Assembly: GCA_032622095.1 (NCBI GenBank)
Contig: CP136064.1
Coordinates: forward strand, 145,161,954 to 145,225,953
Source: Siphonodentalium dalli
Lineage: Eukaryota; Mollusca; Scaphopoda; Gadilida; Siphonodentaliidae
Direction: 5' to 3'
Length of the DNA stretch: 64,000 nucleotides
Shown here: positions 21,291-33,122 of the stretch, piece by piece
Numbering within the stretch: the stretch's first letter is position 1
Layout: every line of letters begins with the position of its first letter
Program-made: the position numbers and the translations under genes
Notes under the pieces: model-generated
What the model was told of the DNA's origin: nothing
Seen by the model: the letters and a program-made list of their open reading frames with translations, nothing else
Database searches by the model: none

Positions 21291-23990
21291 GGATGAATTT
21301 GGTTATTTCGGGCGTCCAGGGAAGACTTGTGAGGTGATTTGCTTTTTGTGGGGTGCACCCCACAAGTCACCATACGGGAACACGTTTAAACGGTATTTGT
21401 GAGCTTCAGAATCATTTTTGTTTTGCAACCCACAGTTGAAACGGCGTCCGTTTTTTACATGGACAAATTGCTGAGACGGACAAACAGCTAATAGAGTAAC
21501 TCCCCTTATGTCGATTGTTGAATCTTGGGACTTCAACCAATCAAAACGCTTATGTTTGCGCATGCGCCATGCAAGCCACAACGATTTTTCTGGATCTGAT
21601 TGTCAAAGGTAAATATGTTTTATTTTTTACAAGTTTATTTGTCGTCTGAATGTTTCCTGGATTTATATCGCAATGTGGCGCGCCAACGACACGATGCATT
21701 TAGCGATGCTTACTTTGTTTACTTAGACCACGATGATTCCAGACGGATTACTGAAAACGGATCTTAAAAAAGCGCACATGGGTGACATGGCCGTGTGAAG
21801 TAAAATTTCGGTAGCCATTTTGTGATTTCGGGCGTACACGAAAGACTTGTGAGGTACATGTATACTCAACGGTATAGTCATAATAAATCAATTGAAAGAC
21901 TATAGCCATAATAAATCAATTGAACGCTTAATATACCAGGTAAAATACAGATGTTCCATGACGACTGATCATTTGGCGTGCCTGGTAAGAATCCAGGCTT
22001 GGTTAAAAAATTGTTATACTAGCACGATCAGTTGCGTTTTGAAATGTATCCTATTTTCGTTGCAACCGGTTATCGATCATTTCTCAGCGTTTCTACGGAT
22101 AAATTACGCAAATAATTTAAATTGTTTTACCCATGAGTCATTTGAATTATTTATTTAGCTGTGATTTTTAAGTGGTCTCAAATTTGTATTATGTTTGTTT
22201 ATGACTATTTATGTTGATGATAATACAAATAGTGAAGGTATGAAGACTCAAGCAACAGAAAGTGATACAATGCAAAAACTTGAAAAAGAGTTTCCCAGTA
22301 TAGTCTATAGGTAATGGTAATCTGAGATTCCGCTGATTGTTAACATTGATTCTTATTTGGTTAACACTAATACCAGTCTAAATGCCAAGAGCTTATTTGG
22401 GGGTGGGGTCACCTGATTGGGTGGTTCTGTCTCCCGTAAGGCTGTGGAAAGAAAAATGTTTTATTCCGGGAACGTGCTGAAAAAATAGTGTCTGTCGGAA
22501 ATTCTGTTTTTTTATTTCTGACTGCAATCTGAGCATTGTGAAACACGTTATATTCGACAGACATCAACGTCATATCGTGGTGTTTATGTTTATAGCGGTA
22601 ATGTGCAGTACCGAGTTATCACGCCATTCGCGACCTAAGTATGCCAACGAATGGAGACTCAGAAGAAGTATTCTGTCGTTAGTGGTGTTAAAAGTGTGCA
22701 TTTAATAATGTCTAGAATTTTATTTTACTAATTCAGTATGCGCCTGTCACAGACTCACAATCCACTTAGACTTGGCCCTAGCACTAGATTGAACAAAAAT
22801 TTAATGACTAAGATTAGTTTCGTTGTAGATAAAATAATGTACTTTCAATATTTAAAAAATGCGTACTCCACTAAATGCTTTCGACAGGAATTATTTGTGA
22901 GTATCCAAACTGATGTGATTTGTTTGGGTGGAATTGATTGCGCTCTGCTTCACAGTGCAGTCGCCAAGCGTTGACACCTTTGTTGTCCCTCAAGAAAGCG
23001 ACAAGTTTTCCCCCGACGCATGTGTGCAGAATATATTTTTCATGGGGGCAACCTTTGATGTATTGTTCCAACTGGCCATCGCAATAGAAACAGTTATTTT
23101 TCGCACAACTGCCCGAGCGATACAGCATTATATATTGATATTGTCGGGGAAACATCCGATTGTGATAATTTCACGATTTCACATCATTTTGTTTGCCTGT
23201 ATTCAATTAGCACAACATTAAATTGTGGTTGCGCGTTCACCAACTTCATGAAATCCAAAAAATAACTTTGGGTAGCACTGGAATTATTTAGATGTCGCTC
23301 GGGTTTCCTGAATAAAACCTTTTTTCCCTCGACCCAACCAAGGAGAAATCTGAAATCATCTATGGAAAAATAACAAATATTTCCCCCTTGTCACACCAGA
23401 GCTCAAAACATGACTACCCTCAGTTTGTTTACATTTTTACGCGAACTTGCGGGTGTTGCGCAAGCATACGTGAAAATGCTATCAGTGCATTGGTATGAAC
23501 GCACATGCATATATAGTTGACAGCTTTCTATAGGTCGTTCAGTGAACTTGATAATCGGCTGGACGACGGAGAGGAGTTATAGGGTCAAATCGGTTTTTGC
23601 GACCCCCCCCCCCCCCTTCCCAGCCCGCGTCTTACCAGACTCTGGTGACTTGGTCGAGATATTTGCCATACAGAGATCGCGTTCCATCCCTACATTCTCT
23701 ATAGCATAACAGGATTCAGGGCTCGACAGGTGCATGTTTACGCACTAACTGTTTATGGTCTAAACGGTGATGGAATCCGAAAGAACGATATCTCACTGTT
23801 ACAATGATACCAATAATGTATATTTTCTTCCAAATTCAATTGACAGTTTCAAAATAAATACAAACACTTGTTTATGCACAATTTTTACTGCTTCAACGGC
23901 GATAAAATTTACTAAAATGAAACGTAAATAAATCCTTGTTTATTATTTTCAAATTGCTCATTCGCCGATTTAATGGAAAGGAAATATATA
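21291..23990. other. 2.7 kb without a supported gene
   Basis: There is a ~33 bp direct duplication at about 21872-21930 (TAGTCATAATAAATCAATTG and TAGCCATAATAAATCAATTG) and a C14 run at 23603-23616. A 94-codon frame on the minus strand (22871-23155) with several Cys/His residues overlaps a plus-strand frame of similar length and matches no known domain. It is not called. Confidence 0.5.
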
Positions 23991-23992
23991 AT

Positions 23993-24420
23993 ACTAGCCG
24001 ATGAGCCCGACGTTGTCCGGGCTCCCCCCGTTTCCAATATCTCGTCTGCGCATGCGCGAAGCTGGCGTCGCACGGGCTCGGCGACCCGATAAAATTATTC
24101 GTATCTGGGGCAAGATACATTCACATAGCAAATTTCAAGTCGATAGCTCCACCCGTTTCCGAGATCTCGTCTGCGCATGCGCGAAGCTGGCGTCGCACGG
24201 GCTCGGCGACCCGATAAAATTCGTATCCGGGGCAAGATACATTCACATAGCAAATTTCAAGTCGATAGCTCCACCCGTTTCCGAGATCTCGGGCACGGGC
24301 TCGCCAATACGACAACGTCCACCGCCTGGTCAAACTACACACATGTACCAAGTTTCGTCCCGATCGGTCGAGAATCGTAGATTTGTATAAATGACAAACA
24401 TACAGACAAACATACAGACA
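23993..24420 (+). repeat. Dispersed repeat with ~122 bp tandem units and a terminal hairpin
   Basis: Begins with ACTAGCCGATGAGCCCGA and a hairpin (GAGCCCG/CGGGCTC, 24003-24024). Two full units and a partial one follow, each with CTGCGCATGCGCGAAGCTGG, GGGCTCGGCGACCCGATAAA, and CAAATTTCAAGTCGATAGCT. It ends with ACAAACATACAGACA repeats near 24390-24420. It is more GC-rich than its surroundings. The frame that runs through it (24001-24390) merely reflects the repeat structure. Confidence 0.8.
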
Positions 24421-26273
24421 GAGGTCTTCAAAATATATATGAGATTGGTATCATTCTAACAGGGAGATGTCATTTCTAATTCCATCATCGGACATCGGTT
24501 AGACCAGAACATACATATATGCAAATCAGTTAGTGTGTAAACATGCACCGTTCGCGCCCAGAATCCTTGGCGCACAACGTACTATAGAGAGTATATTGGA
24601 TGGAACACGGGCTATAACGACAACAGTCTGTCCGATATCCCAGGTTGTCAGAGCCAGGGAAGATGCAGACTTCCCTCCTCCCAACACTTTTCACTTAAGA
24701 CTGTTAAACAAATCAGAATCAAAATTAACAATCTCTGGAAACTCAGACTGAGGTAATGTAGACGGGTATGAATATTGTTATCCCCTGAATCAAACCAAAT
24801 GTTATGAAATCTGCACTGTGTACTAGTGTGTAGGAACTGTTACATCGGAAGTCGTTCTATCGCCTGTAATGTGATGGTTCTTGACTCATTTGTGACGGAT
24901 CCTTGTGATTAAAAATAATTGTTTTCCGGACAAAATCACGCCTAATTATAGAAATCTTGAATGTATTTTATACTTTCCTGAATGAACATAGGCTGCAGAA
25001 GTGCCACTTTGTCGAAACCAGCACTGCAGATCACAATTAACTCGGAATTATCGAGTTATCGCGTACATATCAATATGTTATCACTGAAAATCAAGCCACG
25101 TGAACGCAATTCCTTTGTTTTTGGTAACGTATAAAACATGAAATGCAGTCCGAAGACGAACACTGAGTATAAAGTATACTCGTGTTATTCTTCTGTAAAA
25201 TAGCTGAGAAAATATCCCGGTAGGGGTTGATATTTTGGAAGAGTAGCCTCGTAATTAACACATGTGCTTATTACGGTTCTATTTAAAGTCAATCATAGCT
25301 GTGATGGTTCTATCCATGAGATTTATTCAAACGATTTCTGCACTTTGGGTGGAATATCGTCTTGTGTATCTGACATTTTAAAGCAGATAATGACTGTAGC
25401 TTATGTTATTTACATAATACAACAGGTATATCAAGAATTCTAATGCACTTTGGCCAATATACCACCGGAAACACCACATATTTGCGGGGGGTTATTCATT
25501 CAATAACCGGTCGCAATGTATAGTCCGGTTCATCGCTTCAATGTTAGATATTCCTACGCGCCAATATTGCCGTTAGCTGAATTCCTAACATCGGCCATGC
25601 CAAATCCAGCCCCGCTCACTGTTCCGTTTCACTCCATGACGTCACCCTTACGCAGTACATGTCGGCGACGTTACAGAGTAGATTATAGAGTTGGCGCCCT
25701 TGCTACTGACTTCCGTTACTAGCTCGTTGCTATATAAACAAACCAGCGATGTCGTTTTTGTCGAAAATTGAGTCAGTAGATTCAGTACGGTACATTCGCC
25801 CTGTATATATGTACCTTCATAAAATACAAAACACCACACCGTTATATCCCACAAATGTCAGTGTCTCGATAACATTTGACCAAATTTCTTGACATGAAAC
25901 CGCGAGACACGGCGTGAAATACATCGAATCTCCCATTCGGGTCATTGTTTCAATTCAATTTCAACTTCAAGTTTGCGGTAAAATCAAAACCGCAATTTGT
26001 AAGTGGTAACCATCTGAAAAAGACATCAGGTACATGCAGAAACTAATTGTTGTGCATATTTATTTCTATTTGAGGTGGCAATTTTTCATGTTTATCAGCA
26101 TTTTTAACAATAAGAGCAATGGTAATTGAGGGACTATATTTTATCTAGCGCATTAAATTTAAAATAAAAAGTCGTGAATTGGCTGAGTGTTTTCTATGGC
26201 CGCACATTTCGTTGATAATTACGAGGCATTTGTTTGTCTAAATAACGTTTTTAAGTTCGAAGAGCATTAGAAT
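24421..26273. other. 1.85 kb unassigned
   Basis: No gene recognised. A diverged half copy of the inverted repeat at 26274-26441 lies at about 25786-25850 (ACATTCGCCC ... CAAAACACCACACCGTTAT). Confidence 0.5.
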
Positions 26274-26441
26274 GGGGATAACAGTGTGGTGTTTTGTGAT
26301 TTCGGAAAGGTACATGGCGAATATACTGTGGCAAATACCCGTTAATGGGCTCCGGCTCCGCCGTCGCCCATTAACTAAATTTGCCACAGTATATTCGCCA
26401 TGTACCTTTCCGAAATCACAAAACACCACACTGTTATCCCC
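26274..26441. repeat. Long hairpin, probable MITE
   Basis: GGGGATAACAGTGTGGTGTT pairs with AACACCACACTGTTATCCCC. Arms of about 65 bp flank a GC-rich centre with GGCTCCGGCTCCGCC. No clear target duplication was identified. Confidence 0.85.
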
Positions 26442-27263
26442 TAAATAATGCAATATATACCTAAAACGGGAGATTAAGGGAAATTAAGGGAAATTGGCAG
26501 AAACAAAATATTGAAAGTTCCGAGGGGAATAATATCATAATAATGCCCGCCTATATAAATCACCAATGGTAATAGAAATCTACTCTCAGTGGATTACATG
26601 TATGAGATGTTATATTCATTTAATTATAAATACAGGGCCATCGTTGAAAGATCCAGGTGGGACAATGTTTCGATGCCAGCTCCAACATATTTCCTCCTCG
26701 AAAGTCCCGCCTAAGGGACATTTACGCATGTTTGTCGCCCAGACATGAACATATCTTATGAAATCAAGTTCAACTGAATCATTGATATGTGATGGCCTTG
26801 CTGGATGGTGGGGGAGGGGGGCTTGGTCAAATTGTTCAATAGTTACAAATTTCATACCTTACACTAGATTGGTTGGAAATTTCACACCAACAATATGTTC
26901 AAATTGTTTGATTGTGCAACATGACTGAGGAAAGTCCCTCCTTATATACACACATTGTAATAATAATGAGCTCGTTTAAAGTGTAATTGTCCGCCGCGCT
27001 CATTTAAATTAATATTAACAATATTCAATGCCTATCTAATCATCGGGGCCGACATCTTTCAGTTCAATTTCGCGTTGGGTCGTCTTCGTATTGGGTCATC
27101 TTATAGGGGGTCGACTTCACAGGTGGTCGACTTCATTTGTACTCTTTTGACCAATCGTCACATGATTTTGTAAAACTTCCATTGGCTGATTGAGTCATTT
27201 TAAAAGTTTAGTATTGGTATCGGTATTTACATTCCAGAATATCCCTGAGGATGCGTGACTATA
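26442..27263. other. Unassigned, 0.8 kb
   Basis: No supported gene. There is a small inverted motif (GTCGACTTCACAGGTGGTCGAC-like, near 27110-27134). Confidence 0.4.
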
Positions 27264-27999
27264 ATGGAACAGGGAACTTATCTATCTAAAAGCTGCTTGT
27301 ACACATTAACTCACACCCCACAAGTAACAGTGACCAAAGCCCATTGATATATGGCCAATGTGCAGCTCACATATAACAGCCATATCACCTCACTGATGCA
27401 TGGTCAATGGAACAGGGAACTTATCTATCTAAAAAGCTGCTTGTACACATTAACTCACACCCCACAAATAACAGCCATCGAAGCTCATTGATATATGGGC
27501 AATGTGCAGCCCACATATAACAGCCATATCACCTCACTGATGCATGGTCAATGGAACAGGGAACTTATCTATCTAAAAAGCTGCTTGTACACATTAACTC
27601 ACACCCCACAAATGACAGCCATCGAAGCTCATTAATATATGGGCAATGTGCAGCCCACATATAACAGCCATATCACCTCACTGATGCATGGCCAATGGAA
27701 CAGGGAACTTATCTATCTAAAAAGCTGCTTGTACACATTAACTCACACCCCACAAATAACAGTCATTAAAGCCCATTGATATATGGCCAATGTGCAGCTC
27801 ACATATAACAGCCATATCACCTCACTGATGCATGGCCAATGGAACAGGGAACTTATCTATCTAAAAAGCTGCTTGTACACATTAACTCACACCCCACAAA
27901 TAACAGTCATTAAAGCCCATTGATATATGGCCAATGTGCAGCTCACATATAACAGCCATATCACCTCACTGATGCATGGCCAATGGAACAGGGAACTTA
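27264..27999 (+). repeat. 144 bp satellite array, main block
   Basis: Five full copies start at ATGGAACAGGGAACTTATCT at 27264, 27407, 27551, 27695 and 27839, with a sixth started at 27983. Period is 143-144 bp. Units contain AGCTGCTTGTACACATTAAC, ACTCACACCCCACAAATAAC and ATATAACAGCCATATCACCT. The array is cut at about 28000 and continues at 34986, 36881 and 37407. Confidence 0.95.
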
Positions 28000-28015
28000 A
28001 GCCTAAAAAAAGATA

Positions 28016-29420
28016 GTCCGGGAGCTAATAGGGGTACCCTTGCACCCCCCCTGGGACTTAACTTCACCCCACTCATTTTGTTCCTTATTATGTCCTTCAA
28101 CTTTTAAGCAATGTTAACAAGAAAAAAAAGTGGCCGTGTAGACTCCAGACAAGATGGCGTCCATCATGGCCGCCGTTTTTCAGACCAGACCCTAAGTCAG
28201 TTTTATGCAAATTATAGCGGGAAGATCTTGTAAAATGTATACAAATGTATATATTTTCGTGAAGCTAAGACATAATGACACTTTTTTGGGCCAAAATTGA
28301 AACTCACCATCCAAGATGGCCGCCAAAATGGCTACCGGAAGTTGAAAATATAACATTTTTTCACAAATATCTTCTAGATCAATTCATGCTGTTTGGAACT
28401 GGTTGAGTAATGCAACTTTGTTTTGTGTTTTGTATATTAACTGATCATTGGAGCAACGAAATATACAATTATTGGGGTCCTAACCCCTTCCGATCCCTCA
28501 AAAATTCGATTTTACAGAATGCGGTATAAAATTTCACAAAAAATCACAATTGGGATTCTAGTCATATTTCAACAAGAAATGAACAGAACTTTGTAATGTA
28601 AGTGAGGCATATCATTAACTATTAATATTCCAAATCACTGGAACCAAAATTCTTACTTTGGCTCAAAATGGCTGCCAATATGGCCGTCAAAATATGGAAA
28701 ATGGTAAATATTACACCAGCGTTTCCTGCAATCGCTTACAAGTTGTGGTTGGTGTATACAATTGGCTATTCTGCATTCTATACATTGAATACTAACATGT
28801 CTGATGCACTATGGTTAATTCTTACTATTGTCACCCCTGACATCGTCAAACATATTGGACTTTTCTCTCAAAAACTTGACATAAATATTGGCAAAAATTC
28901 ACTTTTCAGGTTTGGACCATTTTTTCAGGTAAAATATAACTATCTTTGGATTGAAAGGTGTTTATTGTTTTGGTCTATCTTAAATGTGTCTCACTACGGT
29001 GTTTATAGACTAAATTGCTTAAGATGGCTTCCAAAATGGCAACCAAATTTGTAGAATGTTAATTTTTTACATATATCCCGAACATTCTCTGCGTTATCCG
29101 AAAAGGTAGCATATTGTGACTCACTTGGTTATTATACATGTTAGTTAATTAACTGACAACTACATGTTCTATTCTGGTTGTCTCAGTTCCGTATGGGGCA
29201 TGACAAATTCATTTTAAAGTATGCAATTTTGCCGAGAACCTCTTTTGTGATTTTGGCCACATTTATTGAAAGGAAATGGGCAGAACTTTGATACAGAACT
29301 GAGATGGACCATAATCTTTGGCTATTCTGGTCCATTATTATAAAATGTCAACATGATACAGTGTGGATGCAAAGATGATAGCCAGGGAGTTACTCTATGA
29401 TCATATGTGAGGTGAATAGG
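28016..29420 (+). repeat. Left inverted repeat of the 5.1 kb foldback
   Basis: Pairs with 31716-33120. It contains several AAGATGGC / AAAATGGC motifs. An open frame of 128 codons (28668-29054) has a broken, partly conserved counterpart in the other arm (minus strand, about 32130-32351). It is not recognised and is probably fortuitous. Confidence 0.85.
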
Positions 29421-30990
29421 TATACAGGGAGTTATTGTATGTCATGACTGATGTGAGTAGGTATACAACGAGTGACTATATGGTTATGAGTGGGTTGTCC
29501 ATGGTAAGATGCATCTATGTATACAGGGAGAGGTCATGGTCAGATGTGAGGTCAATCGGTATGCATGGGGTGACTCTATGGTGTATGATTGTGTATATTC
29601 AGTACGGGTGCAACCGGTGTACCTGTATGGTCATTGGTGTGGTGTATGGATATAGCTACATGGTCATCTATGTGTTGATTATGTATATAAGGAGTGACTG
29701 TAAGGTCATGGGTGGTATGTGCATGTGTTGTCTGTATGATCATGGATGGGGTGTGATTTTATGGTTTATGGGAGTGATTTTATGGTTACGGGTAATGTGT
29801 ACAGGTATACATGGAATGACTGTACGGTCATGATTGAATATGAATACCTGGAGTAAGCTGGGTGGACATTATCGAGGGTGTGGGTATATAGGGAGTGTCC
29901 GTGTGGTAATGGTGGGATGTATATTTATATATCTCGTGGATGTATTATCATTTGTGGGTGTATAAGGCTTAGCTGTATTATCATGGATGGCGTGTATGAT
30001 TATGCAGTGAATTGCTGAATTGTCATGTGTGAGGTGTATATGCAAGTATGGAGTGTTTGGGTGGTCGTGTGTGCGGCTTTTTTGTATATCTGGAAGGGAT
30101 GAATGGCCATTAGTGAGGTTTACATGTATACCTGGAGTGAATCTATAGTCTAGGGTGGGCTGATTATGTATATCGAGTGGTTATATGACTATGTGTGTCG
30201 AATAGGTATACAAGTAGTGACTGTTTTGTTAATGGTGAGATGAGTACATGTAGGTATACAAGTAGTGACTGTATGGTCACAAATGTAATGAACATCTATA
30301 CAGGGTGTGACTAAATGGTCATGTGTCAGGCGTATACCTGGTGTTCCTGTTTGGTGACTCGTGGCGGTATGGTCATGTGTAGGTTATACCAGCATACACA
30401 CGTTGCTTTATTGTCATGGGCGAGGGATATGAGTATATAGCGAGTGGCTATATGGCCATGGATGAGGTGCATATGCATACATGGAGTGACTATACTGACA
30501 TGGATGGGGTGTATTAGTATATCTTGAGTTGCTATTCGGCTATGGTGTGACAAATAGGGATACAGGGAGTGACAGGGCCAATGTTGAGGTGAATATGTAT
30601 ACAAGGATTGGCCATGATCATGTATGAATGTTTTGAATATGTACACACGGGGTGACTATATGGCCATAGGTCAGGTGAAGGAGTATACCAGGTGACATGG
30701 GTGAGGGTATGTGTATGAAGCGAGTGGCTATATGGCCATTGGTGAGGTGCATATGTATACCGGAATGACTTTATGGTGTTGATGTAGATATTGATTGTCT
30801 ATTTGACCATGCGTTTGGAGAATAGGTATACAGGGGGTGACCTTATGGCCAATGGTGAGATGAATGGGTATACAAGGAGTGACTATATGGTTATGGGTCA
30901 TGTTTAGGAGTATACCCGGTGTGCCTGTATTGTGACGCATGGCTGTATGGTCACCCGTGGTCATGGGTCAGGTGTACATGTATACATGTG
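29421..30990 (+). repeat. Minisatellite core, forward half
   Basis: Degenerate units of roughly 55-60 bp carrying GAGGTG-ATATGTATACA and GGGAGTGACTATATGGTCAT. It is G/T-rich on this strand. The frames through it (for example 29435-29833) are low-complexity and not genes. Confidence 0.8.
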
Positions 30991-30999
30991 TACAGCTTA

Positions 31000-31715
31000 A
31001 CGTCCCCCATCTACATAAACATCATCAAGATGGAGAACTCTCTGACATGACCTCTCTATTGATTAACATACCCTTGAGTTATTGTGGAAAGCGATAGCCA
31101 CCCAAGATACACACGTACAACCCACCCATTACCCAAGTCACTCCATATGTACATAAACACCACACAAATGCCAACATAGTAACCCACTTTATACACGTAC
31201 ACCTGATCATGCAACCATACTTGGTTATACCCGTACATACCACAAATGACGATACAGCCACGAGTCACCATGAATGAACACCAGGTATACACCTACACCG
31301 ACACATGACCAAAAAGTCACTCTATGTATACATATTCACTACATTCACGACCATACAGTCACTCATTTTATACATATTCACCTCACCATGGACCATACAG
31401 CCACTACATGTATACCTATTCGCCATACACATGACCATATAGAGTCAATCCAGGTATACATATGCACAATACCAATGGTGAGCCCTTCCAGATATACCAA
31501 TACCCGCAAATACGACCACTCATAAGTTCCATACTTGCCACTCATAAGTTATATACACGCCATCCATGATCATGCATCTACTCCCCATACACCACCAATG
31601 ATAACACATCCACGACATATATAAATATATGTCCCACCGTCACCAACAGGGGACTCCCTATATACCCACACATCATTCATGACCATACAATAACTCCCTG
31701 TATACCTATTATCCT
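31000..31715 (-). repeat. Minisatellite core, reversed half
   Basis: Same unit family in reverse complement (ATGACCATACAGTCACTC, TGTATACATATTCAC). The turn lies near 30990-31000. The reversed half is shorter than the forward half. Confidence 0.8.
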
Positions 31716-33120
31716 CATCTATGACCATAGAGTAACTCCGTGGCCGCCATCTTGGCTTCCACCCTGTATCCAGTTGATAAATTTGTATCATAGTTGGCCT
31801 GAATACCCACATATCATGATGGTTCATCTCAGTTCCGTCTCAAAGTTCTGCCCATTTCCTTTCAATAATATTGTCAGAATCACAAAAGAGGTTCTCCGCA
31901 AAATTCCATACTGCAACTTTAAAATGAATTTGTCATGCCCCATACGGAACTGGGACAAATATAATAGAACTTATTTGTCAGTTAATTAACTAATACGTAA
32001 AATAACCAAGTGAGTCACAATTTGCTATCTTTTTCGGATAACGCAGATAATAATGTTCGGGATATGTTAACTTTTAACTTTTTACAAATTTGGTTGCCAT
32101 TTTGGAAGCCATCTTGAGCATTTTAGTCTTTAAACACCACCGTGTGACACACTTAAGATAGACCAAAACAATAAACACCTTTGATACCAAAGATAGTTGC
32201 ATTTTACTTGAACAAATGGTCTAACCCTGAAAAGTGAATTTTTGCCGATATTTATGTCAAGTTTGTGAGAGAAAAATCCCATATTTCTGGTGATGTCAGT
32301 GGTGACAATAGTAAAAATGATCCATGGTGCATCAGAGATGTCAGTATGCAATGTATAGAATACAGATTAGCCAATTGTATACATCAACCACAACTTGTAA
32401 GCGATTGCAGGACACCCTAGGGCAATATTTACTATTTCCCATATTTTGGCGGCCATTTTCGCAGCCATTTTGAGCCAAGGTAAGATTTTTGGTTCCAGAG
32501 AGTTGGAATATTCATAGGTAATGATATGCCCCACTTACATTACAATGTTCTTTTCATTTCTTTTTGAAATATGACTAGAATCCCAATTGTGATTTTTTGT
32601 AAAATTTTGTACCGCGTTCTGTAAAATCGAATGTTTGAGGGATCAGAAGGGGTTAGGACCCCATTAGTTGCACATTTAATTGCTCCAATGATCAGTTAAT
32701 ATACACAACACTAAATAAAGTCATATTACTCAACCAGTTCCAAACAGCATGAATTGATCTAGAAGATATTTGTGAAAAAATGTCATATTTTCAACTTCCG
32801 GCGGCCTTTTTGGCGGCCATCTTGGATGATGAGTTTCAATTTTGGCCCAAAAAAGTGTCATTATGTCTTAGCTTCACGAAAATATATACATTTGTATACA
32901 TTTTACAAGATTTTCCCGTTATAATTTGCATAAAACTGACCTAGGGTCTGGTCTGAAAAACGGCGGCCGTGATGGACGCCATCTTGTCTGGAGTCTACAC
33001 GGCCACTTTTGTTTCTTGTTAACATTGCTTAAAAGTTGAAGGACATAATAAGGAACAAAATAAATGGGGTGAAGTTAAATCCCAGGGGGGGTGCAAGGGT
33101 ACCCCTATTAGCTCCCGGAC
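31716..33120 (-). repeat. Right inverted repeat of the 5.1 kb foldback
   Basis: Inverted copy of 28016-29420, with several substitutions and small indels, so this element is older than the 7.6 kb palindrome at the start of the window. Confidence 0.85.
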
Positions 33121-33122
33121 TA

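Larger units (their letters stand above)
28016..33120. mobile_element. 5.1 kb TA-flanked foldback element
   Basis: Begins GTCCGGGAGCTAATAGGGGT and ends with the complement. It is flanked by TA (28014-28015 and 33121-33122), and removing it rejoins the host element. The arms, about 28016-29420 and 31716-33120, are inverted copies with visible divergence. The centre is a degenerate minisatellite whose units point one way up to about 30990 and the opposite way after about 31000, so the whole element is a diverged palindrome. No transposase is visible. TA target and long inverted repeats suggest a non-autonomous Tc1/mariner-like or other TA-specific foldback. Confidence 0.85.

Noticed and set aside
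22871-23221. Cys/His-containing frame on the minus strand and an overlapping plus-strand frame
   Set aside because: Both strands are open over the same stretch and neither matches a known zinc-finger spacing.
24001-24390. 129-codon frame rich in Arg, Pro and Ser
   Set aside because: It reads through a GC-rich tandem repeat and is also open on the other strand, which is a property of the repeat.
27264-27999. Regular spacing resembling a CRISPR array
   Set aside because: The whole 144 bp unit repeats with no unique spacers, and the context is a eukaryotic genome. It is a satellite.
28668-29054. 128-codon frame in the foldback arm, partly conserved in the other arm
   Set aside because: Similarity follows from the inverted repeat. 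The second copy is disrupted, and the start lies in a repeated ATGGC motif.
29435-29833. 132-codon frame rich in Tyr, Met and Val
   Set aside because: Low-complexity reading of the minisatellite core.
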